Positions 1-6,479 of a stretch of 9,819 nucleotides of DNA are shown in pieces. The translations under genes were made by a program, and so were the position numbers. Under the pieces are notes generated by a model that saw only the letters and a program-made list of their open reading frames with translations, was not told the DNA's origin and did not search any database. How positions within the stretch are numbered: the stretch's first letter is position 1; each line of letters opens with the position of its first letter. This DNA is from Candidatus Omnitrophota bacterium (GTDB lineage Bacteria > Omnitrophota > Gorgyraeia > Gygaellales > Profunditerraquicolaceae), in the NCBI GenBank assembly GCA_016938245.1, contig JAFGUY010000086.1:1-9819 (forward strand), read 5' to 3'.

Positions 1-4
1 AAGT

Positions 5-10
5 TATAAT
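5..10 (+). promoter_or_regulatory. Possible -10 box at the window edge
   Basis: A perfect TATAAT lies at 5-10. It would place a transcription start near 17, just before the open frame of the first gene. The -35 region would lie outside the window, so the call rests on one hexamer in AT-rich DNA. Confidence 0.25.
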
Positions 11-26
11 TTTTCACAAGTTATAG

Positions 27-500
27 AAACTGGTTTTTGAAAATAATCGGGAAGAAAAATATTTTCTAACAAAGAACTGTATATTAATAGGAATATTTTT
101 AACCGTTATAGTATTTATCTTTTTTATTTACTCTATCCAGTTACCTAAAGACATAAGGATTGTTGACGCAACTACCGTTACGGAGATTAATGATAAGTTA
201 ATGCCAGTAGGCATTACTAACATGTTCCCTGCGGGTACAACTAAGGCGAATTGCTGGTTTCAATGGAATAACGCTAAGCCCAATACTTCTATTATGGCCT
301 CTTGGTATTATGTTACCGATGATATCCGTATCCTTGATTATACTTTTGATATTCCGCGTAAGAGCGGCTCAGGGGGTATTTCGCTAGCTATGCCTGTAGG
401 TAAAGAGCTTCCTTCCGGTTTATACCGTGTTGACCTAAAAAAAGATAAACGGGTCTTAAGGTCGTTAACCTTTCGTGTCCGCGAAAAAAATAGCCTATAA
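27..500 (+). CDS. Membrane-anchored beta-rich protein, start unresolved
   Basis: I do not recognise the family with certainty. The first ATG in frame is at 201, but the frame stays open upstream to a stop at 24-26. That upstream part encodes a convincing membrane helix (about 78-140, hydrophobic residues from CILIGIFLTV onward) followed by QLPKDIRIVD. An ATG-201 start would discard this anchor, so I take the real protein to be longer. No ATG, GTG or TTG exists in frame upstream; CTG at 30 is the only near-cognate option. A TTG at 37 in the next frame would join if the A-run at 55-59 had one more base. The part after the helix has conserved-looking Trp and Tyr residues (CWFQW, SWYY) and a closing LPSGLYRVDL, the pattern of a small beta-sandwich; DUF2914 is one loose resemblance. 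The likely topology is an N-terminal anchor with the domain outside the cytoplasm. Confidence 0.55.
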   Translation, partial: KLVFENNREEKYFLTKNCILIGIFLTVIVFIFFIYSIQLPKDIRIVDATTVTEINDKLMPVGITNMFPAGTTKANCWFQWNNAKPNTSIMASWYYVTDDIRILDYTFDIPRKSGSGGISLAMPVGKELPSGLYRVDLKKDKRVLRSLTFRVREKNSL

Positions 501-563
501 CGCCTTGCCACTCAATCGAACAAAGTTTTAAACCATAGTAAGATATCGCTAACCCATAATTAT

Positions 564-592
564 TTGACATAGGGGTAAATATATGTTATTAT
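564..592 (+). promoter_or_regulatory. Strong sigma-70 promoter with extended -10
   Basis: TTGACA at 564-569, a 17-base spacer and TATTAT at 587-592. TG at 584-585 sits one base before the -10 box, making an extended -10. The predicted transcription start is about 599. This leaves a leader of roughly 20 bases carrying GGGAG (606-610) before the TTG start at 620. The promoter follows the first gene by about 60 bases and reads into the PilZ / zinc-ribbon / PilZ unit. Confidence 0.8.
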
Positions 593-605
593 TTGAACAT
601 AAACA

Positions 606-622
606 GGGAGTATTTAGCCTTG
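606..622 (+). promoter_or_regulatory. Ribosome binding site that decides the PilZ start
   Basis: GGGAG at 606-610 lies nine bases before TTG at 620-622. The alternative in-frame TTG at 593 overlaps the end of the -10 box and lies upstream of the predicted transcription start, so it would not be in the mRNA. Confidence 0.65.
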
Positions 623-961
623 CAAAGAGAAGAAAAGAGGCGTTTTAGGCGTATTGATTTGCATACGCCTGTACGTTATCAGATAAGAGGCGAATCCGAT
701 TTTGATAATACCGTATCTGATAATATAAGTGCAGGCGGTCTGGCTTTTAATTCTCTGAAGTTTATTCCGCCTTCTACTGCGGTTATGTTGGAGATAGGTT
801 TACTCTGCAGGATGCTGCATCCGATAGGCAGAGTCTCCTGGTGCCAGCCGTTACCGCATTCTAATAGAAACAGGTTAGGGGTAGAATTTGTAGAGTTTAG
901 TTTTTCAGAGAAGAGTTTCTTATCGGAGTATATTAATATTAAGACCGATATTAATTATTAA
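620..961 (+). CDS. PilZ-domain protein (first copy)
   Basis: A stand-alone PilZ domain of 113 residues, a typical length for single-domain PilZ proteins, which bind cyclic di-GMP and pass the signal to a partner. Both halves of the c-di-GMP motif are visible: RxxxR at R7-R11 within the basic stretch EEKRRFRRID, and NxSxxG at N35-I-S37-A-G-G40. A beta-barrel pattern follows, ending in GVEFVEFS. I chose TTG 620 over TTG 593 because of the promoter and ribosome binding site. It is the first gene of a short operon with the zinc-ribbon gene 21 bases downstream and a second PilZ gene after that. The motif is intact, so ligand binding is likely. The output is unknown; no diguanylate cyclase, flagellar or pilus gene is in the window. 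Confidence 0.85.
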   Translation: MQREEKRRFRRIDLHTPVRYQIRGESDFDNTVSDNISAGGLAFNSLKFIPPSTAVMLEIGLLCRMLHPIGRVSWCQPLPHSNRNRLGVEFVEFSFSEKSFLSEYINIKTDINY

Positions 962-982
962 GAAAGGAAAGACTAAAAAGAT

Positions 983-1183
983 ATGGCTCAAGAACAAGTT
1001 CAGGCACCAATACAGGAAGCAGCGCCAAAGCAAGAAGAGAAACAGACTAATTGCTTAGCGTGTAATAAACCCTTAAAAAAAGTACGTATCTACTACCGTG
1101 ACGGAAAGTTTTATTGTACTAAAAGATGCTGGAAGGATTTTTTGGATAAACAAGAAAATCTCGGAAAAGCAGAAACAAAATGA
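983..1183 (+). CDS. Small four-cysteine zinc-ribbon protein (TRASH/FCS-like)
   Basis: A 66-residue protein. Residues 1-22 are rich in Gln, Glu, Ala and Pro and probably disordered. Residues 24-53 hold C24-x2-C27-x17-C45-x3-C49, with YYRDGKFYC leading into the third cysteine and RCWKDF after it. This is the layout of TRASH/FCS-type treble-clef zinc fingers, which bind metal and often mediate protein contacts. The Shine-Dalgarno sequence is weak (AGGA at 965-968, rather distant). Its stop overlaps the start of the next PilZ gene by four bases (ATGA), so the two are translationally coupled. Lying between two PilZ genes, it may be an adaptor for them, which is inference. I cannot name the family. 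Confidence 0.75.
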   Translation: MAQEQVQAPIQEAAPKQEEKQTNCLACNKPLKKVRIYYRDGKFYCTKRCWKDFLDKQENLGKAETK

Positions 1184-1533
1184 TAAAGACAGGCGCTGAA
1201 AGAAGAATACACCCGCGTATAGACAAGAGGCTTTCTTTTAAGGTAGCTGCTAATGGATACGGTTTTTCTACCTCCACTAAAAACTTAAGCTGTGTCGGCG
1301 CTTATTGCAGGATTACTAAATACATACCGCCGTTTACTAAGGTTATGGTTAAGCTGGCTCTTCCTATAAGGAATAACGGCGGGGATAAGAATTATACGGT
1401 TAATTGCGAAGGGGTTATCGTAAGGACTGAAGACGAAAATCGCGGCGGTTTTAATATCGCCATATTCTTTAATGCCATCAAAGATGAGCAGCGTAAGGAA
1501 ATCTCTAAATACATTAATCAATTTATCCCTTAA
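1180..1533 (+). CDS. PilZ-domain protein (second copy)
   Basis: A 117-residue single PilZ domain. The c-di-GMP motif is complete: R9-x3-R13 in AERRIHPRID and N35-L-S37-C-V-G40. The N/S/G residues fall at the same positions as in the first copy, so the two proteins are built alike. Sequence identity elsewhere is low, which suggests an old duplication or separate recruitment rather than a recent tandem copy. Translation is coupled to the zinc-ribbon gene by an ATGA overlap. It lacks any second domain, so it must act through a partner. It is the last gene of the cassette; 35 bases separate it from the DUF4416 gene. Confidence 0.88.
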   Translation: MIKTGAERRIHPRIDKRLSFKVAANGYGFSTSTKNLSCVGAYCRITKYIPPFTKVMVKLALPIRNNGGDKNYTVNCEGVIVRTEDENRGGFNIAIFFNAIKDEQRKEISKYINQFIP

Positions 1534-1568
1534 AGAATCTTCCTCGCCTAATTTTACCTCCTTATAAT

Positions 1569-2090
1569 ATGGGTAAGCCTTCATCCGCTAAGCCGGTTAA
1601 ACTTTTTTCAGGTTTTATCTTTAAGGATGAAGAGAATCTAAAGAAAGCCGAAGAGATCCTGATTAAAAAGTTTGGCAAGGCTGATTCCAAAAGCAAGATT
1701 ATGCCTTTTGACCTGACGGATTATTACAGGGAAGAATTTGGGCCGGGCTTAAAGAGGGTATTTATCAGTTTTAAAGAATTAATTAATCCCGCATACCTTA
1801 CCCGGATTAAACGAATAACCAATAATATTGAATCCAGATTGTTATTAAGCGGAAGCCGCCGGGTTAATATTGACCCCGGTTACCTCGATTTAGCTAAAGT
1901 AGTTTTAGCTTCCACAAAAGATTTTGCCCACAGGATATATTTAGATAAAGGTATTTTTGCTGAAATCACCTTATCCTTTAAAGATAGTTCATTTGTACCT
2001 AACCAGTGGACATATCCGGATTACAGAAAAGAGGAATATATTGCTATATTTAATAGGATAAGGGATCTTTATCGCAGTCAAATCAAATGA
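1569..2090 (+). CDS. DUF4416 family protein
   Basis: A 173-residue protein that I recognise as DUF4416, a family of unknown function in diverse bacteria. Hallmarks are the N-terminal PVKLFSGFIF (residues 9-18), the DLTDYYREEFG segment in the first third, and the core from N100-I-D-P-G-Y-L106 through LASTKDFAHRIYLDKGIF to AEITL, which ends in a region with WTYPDYR. No signal peptide or membrane helix is visible. The ATG at 1569 fits the family start, but no purine-rich ribosome binding site precedes it; instead ACCTCCTTA (1556-1562 and neighbours) resembles the 16S rRNA tail itself. The stop overlaps the next start by four bases, coupling it to the M48 lipoprotein gene. Confidence 0.88.
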   Translation: MGKPSSAKPVKLFSGFIFKDEENLKKAEEILIKKFGKADSKSKIMPFDLTDYYREEFGPGLKRVFISFKELINPAYLTRIKRITNNIESRLLLSGSRRVNIDPGYLDLAKVVLASTKDFAHRIYLDKGIFAEITLSFKDSSFVPNQWTYPDYRKEEYIAIFNRIRDLYRSQIK

Positions 2091-2815
2091 TAAGATTTTT
2101 CTGTATTTTATTCTTGGCCTTCTCTTTAGGTGGCTGTGCAACCATTTATAATCCGGCTACAGCAAGGCATGAGCTGATCCTGATTGACACCCAAAGCGAG
2201 ATCGTTTTAGGCAGGGATATTGACCAGCAGATAAAAAAGGATTTCGTTTTCTTAAGAGATTATAATATGCAGGCAAGGATTGATAGCATTGGTAAGAGAG
2301 TAGCCCTTGCATCAGACAGGCAAGACTTAAATTATAAATTTAGTATAATAAAAGATGACGAGTTTAATGCCTTTGCCGTGCCCGGAGGGTTTATTTATGT
2401 TAACAGCGGATTAATAAATGCGGCTAATGATGATGAATTGGCTTGCGTACTGGCCCATGAAATTGGGCATATTGCCGCCCGCCATAGCGTTAAAAGGCTT
2501 CAGGCTAACCTAGGCTATCAGCTGCTTATGGGTATAGCCTTAGGAAAAAGCGGTTCACAGGCAATATCTCAAGCAGCAGGCATAACTTATAATGTTGTGG
2601 CTTTAGGCTTCAACCGCCAAGATGAGTTTTTGGCGGATAAGCTGGCAGTAAAGTATTCAAGTGCTGCAGGCTATAACCCTTATGGGATGGTAACATTTTT
2701 TAAGAAATTAGAAGAGAATAAAAAACCTGGTTTGGAATTAGTATTCTTAAGCTCTCACCCGCCTGTTAAAGACAGAATAGAGCAGGTTGAAAAAGAGATA
2801 GCCTTAATTAGGTAA
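2087..2815 (+). CDS. M48 family metalloprotease, lipoprotein
   Basis: A zinc metallopeptidase of the M48 family, close in plan to BepA/LoiP-type periplasmic proteases that process or remove misfolded envelope proteins. Residues 1-16 form a lipoprotein signal peptide with lipobox L14-G-G-C17; Ala at +2 fits outer-membrane sorting if this is a Gram-negative cell. The catalytic HExxH is H124-E125-I-G-H128, and the third zinc ligand is probably E180 in the E-x3-AD motif (DEFLADKLA). The segment FNAFAVPGGFIYVNSGL just before the active site is typical of the family, as is the closing SSHPPVKDRIE. The length of 242 residues indicates a bare catalytic domain, without the TPR tail of BepA. Start ATG 2087 overlaps the DUF4416 stop (ATGA). 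Confidence 0.93.
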   Translation: MIRFFCILFLAFSLGGCATIYNPATARHELILIDTQSEIVLGRDIDQQIKKDFVFLRDYNMQARIDSIGKRVALASDRQDLNYKFSIIKDDEFNAFAVPGGFIYVNSGLINAANDDELACVLAHEIGHIAARHSVKRLQANLGYQLLMGIALGKSGSQAISQAAGITYNVVALGFNRQDEFLADKLAVKYSSAAGYNPYGMVTFFKKLEENKKPGLELVFLSSHPPVKDRIEQVEKEIALIR

Positions 2816-2818
2816 TTT

Positions 2819-3793
2819 ATGTCTGTTTATCCTGCTTATTTAGAATCCTTTCAAAACGGCTACTTAGATAACGTAATTGAAACACTTAATAATCGGCTTA
2901 ATCCTTGTTCTATCTGCCCGCGTAAGTGCGGGGTAAACCGCGTTAATGGAGAGCTTGGGTTTTGTAAGACCGGGCTTCTTCCCAGAGTATATAGTTTTAT
3001 GAGGCATCAGGGAGAAGAGCCTCCTATATCAGGTACAAATGGTTCAGGGACGATATTTTTCTCAAACTGCAATATGGGCTGTATTTATTGCCAAAACTAT
3101 GAGTTTAGCCAGTTAGGGCAGGGGAGGGAAGTGAGCCTTTCTGGTCTTGCCGGTTTTATGCTGGAACTCCAGGAAATGGGTTGTCATAACATTAACCTTG
3201 TTACCCCTACCCATATTTTGCCGCAAATTCTCTCCGCATTAAAAATCGCTATAGCTGGTGGCTTAAGAATTCCTTTAGTTTACAATACCGGCGGTTATGA
3301 GTTAGCCGGTATAATAGGATTATTAGAAGGGATTATAGATATTTACCTTGCAGATATGCGTTATGGAGATAGCGCTATGTCTTTGAAATATTCTTTTGCC
3401 CCGGATTATCCCGAATATAATCAACAGGCGATTAAAGAGATGCGCCGGCAGATAGATAAAGACGAAATCGGTAAAGATGGTATAATGAAACGCGGGTTAA
3501 TTATAAGGCATTTAGTCATTCCGGAAAATACATCCGGGACAGATAAAGTAATGCATTTTATCTTTGAAGAGTTGTCTACTGAAACCTTAGTAAGCCTGAT
3601 GAGCCAGTATCTTCCTTACTATAAAGCAGCGGAAGATAAACATATATGCCGCAGGTTAAAGCTTAAAGAATATGAAGATGCTAAGGAGATAATGGAAAAA
3701 TACGGATTGCATAATGGCTGGGTTCAGGATTCTTTCGGACAAGAGAGGTTTGCCGGGGTAAATATAAAATCAGTATTAAAAAAAGATGGGTAA
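2819..3793 (+). CDS. Radical SAM protein, PflX / COG1313 type
   Basis: A 324-residue radical SAM protein resembling the pyruvate-formate-lyase-activase homologue PflX (COG1313). The SAM-binding iron-sulfur motif is C84-x3-C88-x2-C91 (SNCNMGCIYCQN). An N-terminal cysteine set, C30-x2-C33-x3-C37 with C49 (PCSICPRKCG and GFC), may hold another metal site. Family blocks HQGEEPPISG, ELQEMGCHNINLVTPTH and YNTGGYE are intact. The true substrate of this family is not established. No glycyl-radical enzyme lies in the window, so activase function is not supported by context. AGGT at 2810-2813 gives a modest ribosome binding site, partly inside the preceding stop. The last eight bases overlap the DUF2062 gene. 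Confidence 0.92.
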   Translation: MSVYPAYLESFQNGYLDNVIETLNNRLNPCSICPRKCGVNRVNGELGFCKTGLLPRVYSFMRHQGEEPPISGTNGSGTIFFSNCNMGCIYCQNYEFSQLGQGREVSLSGLAGFMLELQEMGCHNINLVTPTHILPQILSALKIAIAGGLRIPLVYNTGGYELAGIIGLLEGIIDIYLADMRYGDSAMSLKYSFAPDYPEYNQQAIKEMRRQIDKDEIGKDGIMKRGLIIRHLVIPENTSGTDKVMHFIFEELSTETLVSLMSQYLPYYKAAEDKHICRRLKLKEYEDAKEIMEKYGLHNGWVQDSFGQERFAGVNIKSVLKKDG

Positions 3794-4241
3794 TTTCTTT
3801 AAAAACATAAGCGGGTTCTTTTACGAAAAACTTTTTAAGATCAATGATTCTCCCCAGAAAATCTCTGCAGGCTTTGGATTAGGTATTTTCTGCGGTATTT
3901 TGCCGGGGACAGGCCCTTTGGCAGCGCTATTTTTAGCTTTTCTTCTTAGGGTAAACCGGGCAAGTGCTTTATTAGCAAGCTTAATTACTAATACCTGGTT
4001 AAGCCTGGCAACCTTTATCTTTTCAATCAAGGTCGGCTCTGCTATATTAGGAGTAGACTGGAAAATCGTCTATCAAGAAGCAAAGGCAGGATTTACCGGT
4101 TTGACGTGGCAGGTTGCCTTTAGGTCTTCCTTGATAAATATAATTCTCCCTGTTTTTTTGGGGTATCTTATAGTGAGTATTTCTTTAAGCATACTGTCTT
4201 ATCTTTTCATTTTACTACTAATAAAAATTGTTAAGCGCTGA
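3786..4241 (+). CDS. DUF2062 membrane protein
   Basis: A 151-residue inner-membrane protein of the DUF2062 family. The diagnostic part is the first hydrophobic stretch, GFGLGIFCGILPGTGPLAAL (residues 29-48), with the glycine/proline pattern of the family, followed by RVNRASALLASLITNTW (55-71), where family members usually have TNPWT. There are about three membrane segments, roughly 28-53, 62-83 and 117-148, with a short soluble loop between. The molecular role is unknown; family members are often found near cell-envelope and glycosyltransferase genes. The start lies eight bases inside the radical SAM gene with no clear ribosome binding site, so translation is probably coupled. Confidence 0.87.
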   Translation: MGNFFKNISGFFYEKLFKINDSPQKISAGFGLGIFCGILPGTGPLAALFLAFLLRVNRASALLASLITNTWLSLATFIFSIKVGSAILGVDWKIVYQEAKAGFTGLTWQVAFRSSLINIILPVFLGYLIVSISLSILSYLFILLLIKIVKR

Positions 4242-4245
4242 TTAA

Positions 4246-4256
4246 AAGGAGGTAAA
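4246..4256 (+). promoter_or_regulatory. Full-length Shine-Dalgarno sequence
   Basis: AAGGAGGT at 4246-4253, three bases before ATG 4257. It is the strongest ribosome binding site in the window and fixes the start of the DHp-like membrane protein. It also shows that the organism uses a standard 16S tail. Confidence 0.8.
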
Positions 4257-4763
4257 ATGGACATTAAAAAGTTTATTCTAAGGAATAAAAGGGATTTTAA
4301 TATTTCTGTTTCATTGATAGGAGTTATACCTCTTTTAGTTTTTACGTATTTGATAGTTGCCCGGCTTGCTACTATAAGTATTTTAGTAGGCCAGATTGGA
4401 TACATAATTCTCTGTACCGTGGTGGTCTTTCTTGCGGGAGTATACGTTGGCAAACGCATGTTTAGTTCCCTTGTTGATGAAATTATGCAAAAGAATAAAC
4501 AGGCAGCCATAACTGAGGCTGCATTAGGCGTAGGTGATCAGATAAATAATCCACTTCTTGCTATAAGAGGAAACCTGGAAATTATTGAAGTATACGCCTT
4601 AGAGAATAAACTTCCTGATAAAATAATCAATAGAGTGAAAACAATAAAAGACAACTTTGAAAAGATAAGGCAAATTACCGATAAAATATCCAGTTTTTCT
4701 AAGTTTGGATCTTCGGCAATAGAGGGGAAAAAAGTAATGGCAGATTTTATTAATACCAAATAA
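4257..4763 (+). CDS. Membrane protein with degenerate histidine-kinase DHp domain (Asp for His, no ATPase domain)
   Basis: A 168-residue protein. Two membrane helices (about 16-35 and 41-64) are joined by a very short loop, so almost nothing is exposed outside. A linker helix follows, then a region that reads like the HisKA dimerisation helices of two-component kinases: GVGDQINNPLLAIRGNLEII at 91-110, then a second helix ending KIRQITDKISSFSKF. In active kinases this motif is A-H-E-I-N-N-P-L. Here the phospho-accepting His is Asp (D94) and the following Glu is Gln (Q95), while INNPL is kept. The stop comes straight after the second helix, so there is no HATPase domain. It cannot be a self-phosphorylating kinase by the normal route. 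It may be a dimerising scaffold or dominant-negative partner of another kinase, or the remnant of a truncated kinase. Confidence 0.72.
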   Translation: MDIKKFILRNKRDFNISVSLIGVIPLLVFTYLIVARLATISILVGQIGYIILCTVVVFLAGVYVGKRMFSSLVDEIMQKNKQAAITEAALGVGDQINNPLLAIRGNLEIIEVYALENKLPDKIINRVKTIKDNFEKIRQITDKISSFSKFGSSAIEGKKVMADFINTK

Positions 4764-4768
4764 AAGAG

Positions 4769-6034
4769 ATGGGCGTAAGTAAAGCTAAACCTTATAAACT
4801 TATTATCAAGAGTATGGGGCAGGTCTTAGCGCTCTCTAAACTCTATAATCAGGGGCATCCTGTGGTAAAAGCTAAGATGAACGAAGTTTTCAACCAGATC
4901 TTAAAGCTTATAACAGAAACAGGGCCTTTGGTTTTTGCGGAATCTCCCGAAGCAACACTTTTGGTTAACGGGGAAGAGGTCAAGGAAGAGGATAGTTTAA
5001 TGAAGCGCTTTATTCAGGATTTTCGTAACCTAAAGCTTGGATCATTAGACCTAAAATATGGATTAACTATTGAAGAACTGGGTACCTTTATCGATTTACT
5101 AAATAATCCAGAGAAGGTATCCGGGAACCTTAAGATTAGAGAATATTTAAAAAATAACGGCTCTTTACACCTGGAGCCTTCGTTTGCAGCTTATAAATTA
5201 GTCAATGAAAATGAAATAGTGGTAAAAGAGGATGAAGTAGCCCGGCTTTCGGATATACCAGAAGATAAAATTAACGCATTTATTCAGTGCCTTTCTTTAG
5301 GTAATCTTGATAACAGAGCCTTGAAAGAAGATAAGGCCTATTCTCTGCTGGCGCATGATCCAGCGTTTCTTTGTAAGGTTATTACGGATAAACCTGAATA
5401 TTATAATTCACCCGAGAATTTTACTAAGATTTTATGGGTTATCGGCGATTATCTTATCGGCGAGATTGAGAGCGTAAGGCAAGAGGAGCTAAATCGTAAG
5501 ATAATAAATGAACTCAAAGAAAAGTTAGTTGTTGGAGAGGGGGGTAAAAATATCCCTAAAGAAGGAATCAATAGGACATTAGTTGCTATTAGCGCCACAT
5601 TGCAGCTAAAAGGGCTCATCCTGCTTTTAGTAAAAGGCATTAATCCGGATATCTATCTTTGCGGGAATATTAGCAAGGTTAAGGGAGAAGCTAATGTTAA
5701 CTTAGGGATCTTGCTGAGATTAAAAAAGCAGGTATTTGAAATTAATCCGGATAAGCTTAAAAAGGTAGAGGATAAAATTAACCGGTACAATTTGATTATT
5801 GATGCGCTTTTAGGAGTAGGGGCAAAAGGAGTTGTCTCGGGAATTACCGCCGGAGTAATTTCTATTATTAATAAGTCCAAAGCTTATATTCTTTCAGTTG
5901 ATATACCTTCGGGCTTGGATGCAAGTACCGGAAGAATCCTCGGTAACTCTGTAAAGGCGGATAAAACTATTACTTTTGTTGCTAAAAAAAGGGTATGCTT
6001 AATTCTCAAGCCAGAAGGCTTTGCGGCAGAATAA
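4769..6034 (+). pseudogene. Chimeric frame: unknown N-terminal region joined to a truncated, frameshifted NAD(P)H-hydrate epimerase
   Basis: One 421-residue open frame made of two unrelated parts. Residues 1 to about 280 are soluble, charged and helical, with LSKLYNQGHPVVKAKMNEV near the start; I do not recognise a family. From about V288 on it is the C-terminal two thirds of the YjeF_N/NnrE domain, which repairs hydrated NAD(P)H: KGINPDIYLCG, D345-ALLGVG, and D378-IPSGLDASTG followed by ADKTITF. The front of NnrE, with its GNNGGDG nucleotide/ion-binding motif, is missing, and no trace of it is seen in the other frames near the junction (about 5600-5630). The frame then stops at 6032-6034, while the family ending (RIIVADIGLPFMP) continues one frame over to a stop at 6067-6069. 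Probably two genes merged by deletion plus a one-base frameshift. The epimerase half should be inactive. Confidence 0.7.
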
Positions 6035-6069
6035 TAGTTGCGGATATCGGGCTTCCTTTTATGCCTTAA
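6024..6069 (+). pseudogene. Out-of-frame C-terminus of NnrE
   Basis: Read in the frame starting at 6026, this stretch gives GRIIVADIGLPFMP and a stop at 6067-6069. That is the usual NnrE ending (V-x-DIG-x-P). It joins the upstream frame if one G is added to the GG at 6026-6027. So either one G was lost from a GGG run, or it was missed in sequencing. Confidence 0.75.
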
Positions 6070-6075
6070 GTATTG

Positions 6076-6081
6076 TATAAT
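6076..6081 (+). promoter_or_regulatory. -10 box upstream of the YkgJ-like gene
   Basis: A perfect TATAAT at 6076-6081 places the predicted transcription start at about 6088, exactly on the A of the ATG. A leaderless mRNA is therefore possible, consistent with the absence of any ribosome binding site. The -35 position (TTCCTT, 6053-6058) is poor. Confidence 0.4.
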
Positions 6082-6087
6082 ATCTCT

Positions 6088-6479
6088 ATGAAAAAAACAA
6101 AAAGCAAAGAATAGCAGAAAGAATTCATTGCCATAAATGTAAAAACCAGTCTGATTGCTGTCAGTTCGGGGCATGGATTGATCTAGACGAAGCTAAAAGA
6201 ATAATATCCGCAGGTATAAAAGGGGATTTTTTTCATCTTGAGAAAGATAAAAGTTTTCCTTCCGGATATAAAGTGGGGACGAGTATCGAAGATAATCCCT
6301 GCGTATTCCTTGATCCTGACGGACTTTGCCGTATTTATAAAGTTGATTATTCTCTTAAACCTGTAACATGTAAAGAGTTCCCCTACGAAGACGGCAAGCT
6401 TTCTTCTTTTGCAGATGTATTATGTACCCCATATAAGGCTAAATTAAAGAAAAGGCGTAAGCAAAAAAGAAGAGGATAG
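6088..6479 (+). pseudogene. YkgJ family cysteine-cluster protein, frameshifted at its start
   Basis: A YkgJ-type (CxxCxxCC, PF03692) protein, thought to bind zinc or iron. The conserved frame runs from about 6091 to 6479. It reads HCHKCKNQSDCC near the N-terminus (a C-x2-C and CC cluster), then NPCVFLDPDGLCRIYKVD and KPVTCKEFPY, all family hallmarks, and ends in a very basic tail (KKRRKQKRRG). The natural ATG at 6088 is one base out of this frame and hits TAG at 6112-6114. Adding one A to the A7 run at 6091-6097 would restore a full protein of about 130 residues starting MKKNKKQRI. The longest clean in-frame start is GTG 6273, which would drop the first cysteine cluster and is unlikely to be the real start. 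Its stop overlaps the next start by one base (TAGTG). Alternatives to mutation are sequencing error or slippage on A7. Confidence 0.7.

Noticed and set aside
501..563. Gap after the first gene as a terminator or small RNA
   Set aside because: No stable hairpin with a T-tract is visible.
593..619. TTG 593 as the start of the first PilZ protein
   Set aside because: It overlaps the -10 box and precedes the predicted transcription start; TTG 620 has a ribosome binding site.
583..648. Short frame from ATG 583 preceded by AGGGG
   Set aside because: It begins inside the promoter, upstream of the likely transcript, and overlaps the PilZ gene in another frame.
1563..1568. TATAAT as a promoter for the DUF4416 gene
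   Set aside because: It would start the transcript inside the gene, after its ATG, and the -35 region is poor.
1285..1584. Minus-strand frame of 99 residues opposite the second PilZ gene
   Set aside because: Shadow of a well-supported gene. The AAGGAGGT on that strand lies inside the frame, after its ATG, and no ATG follows it at a suitable distance.
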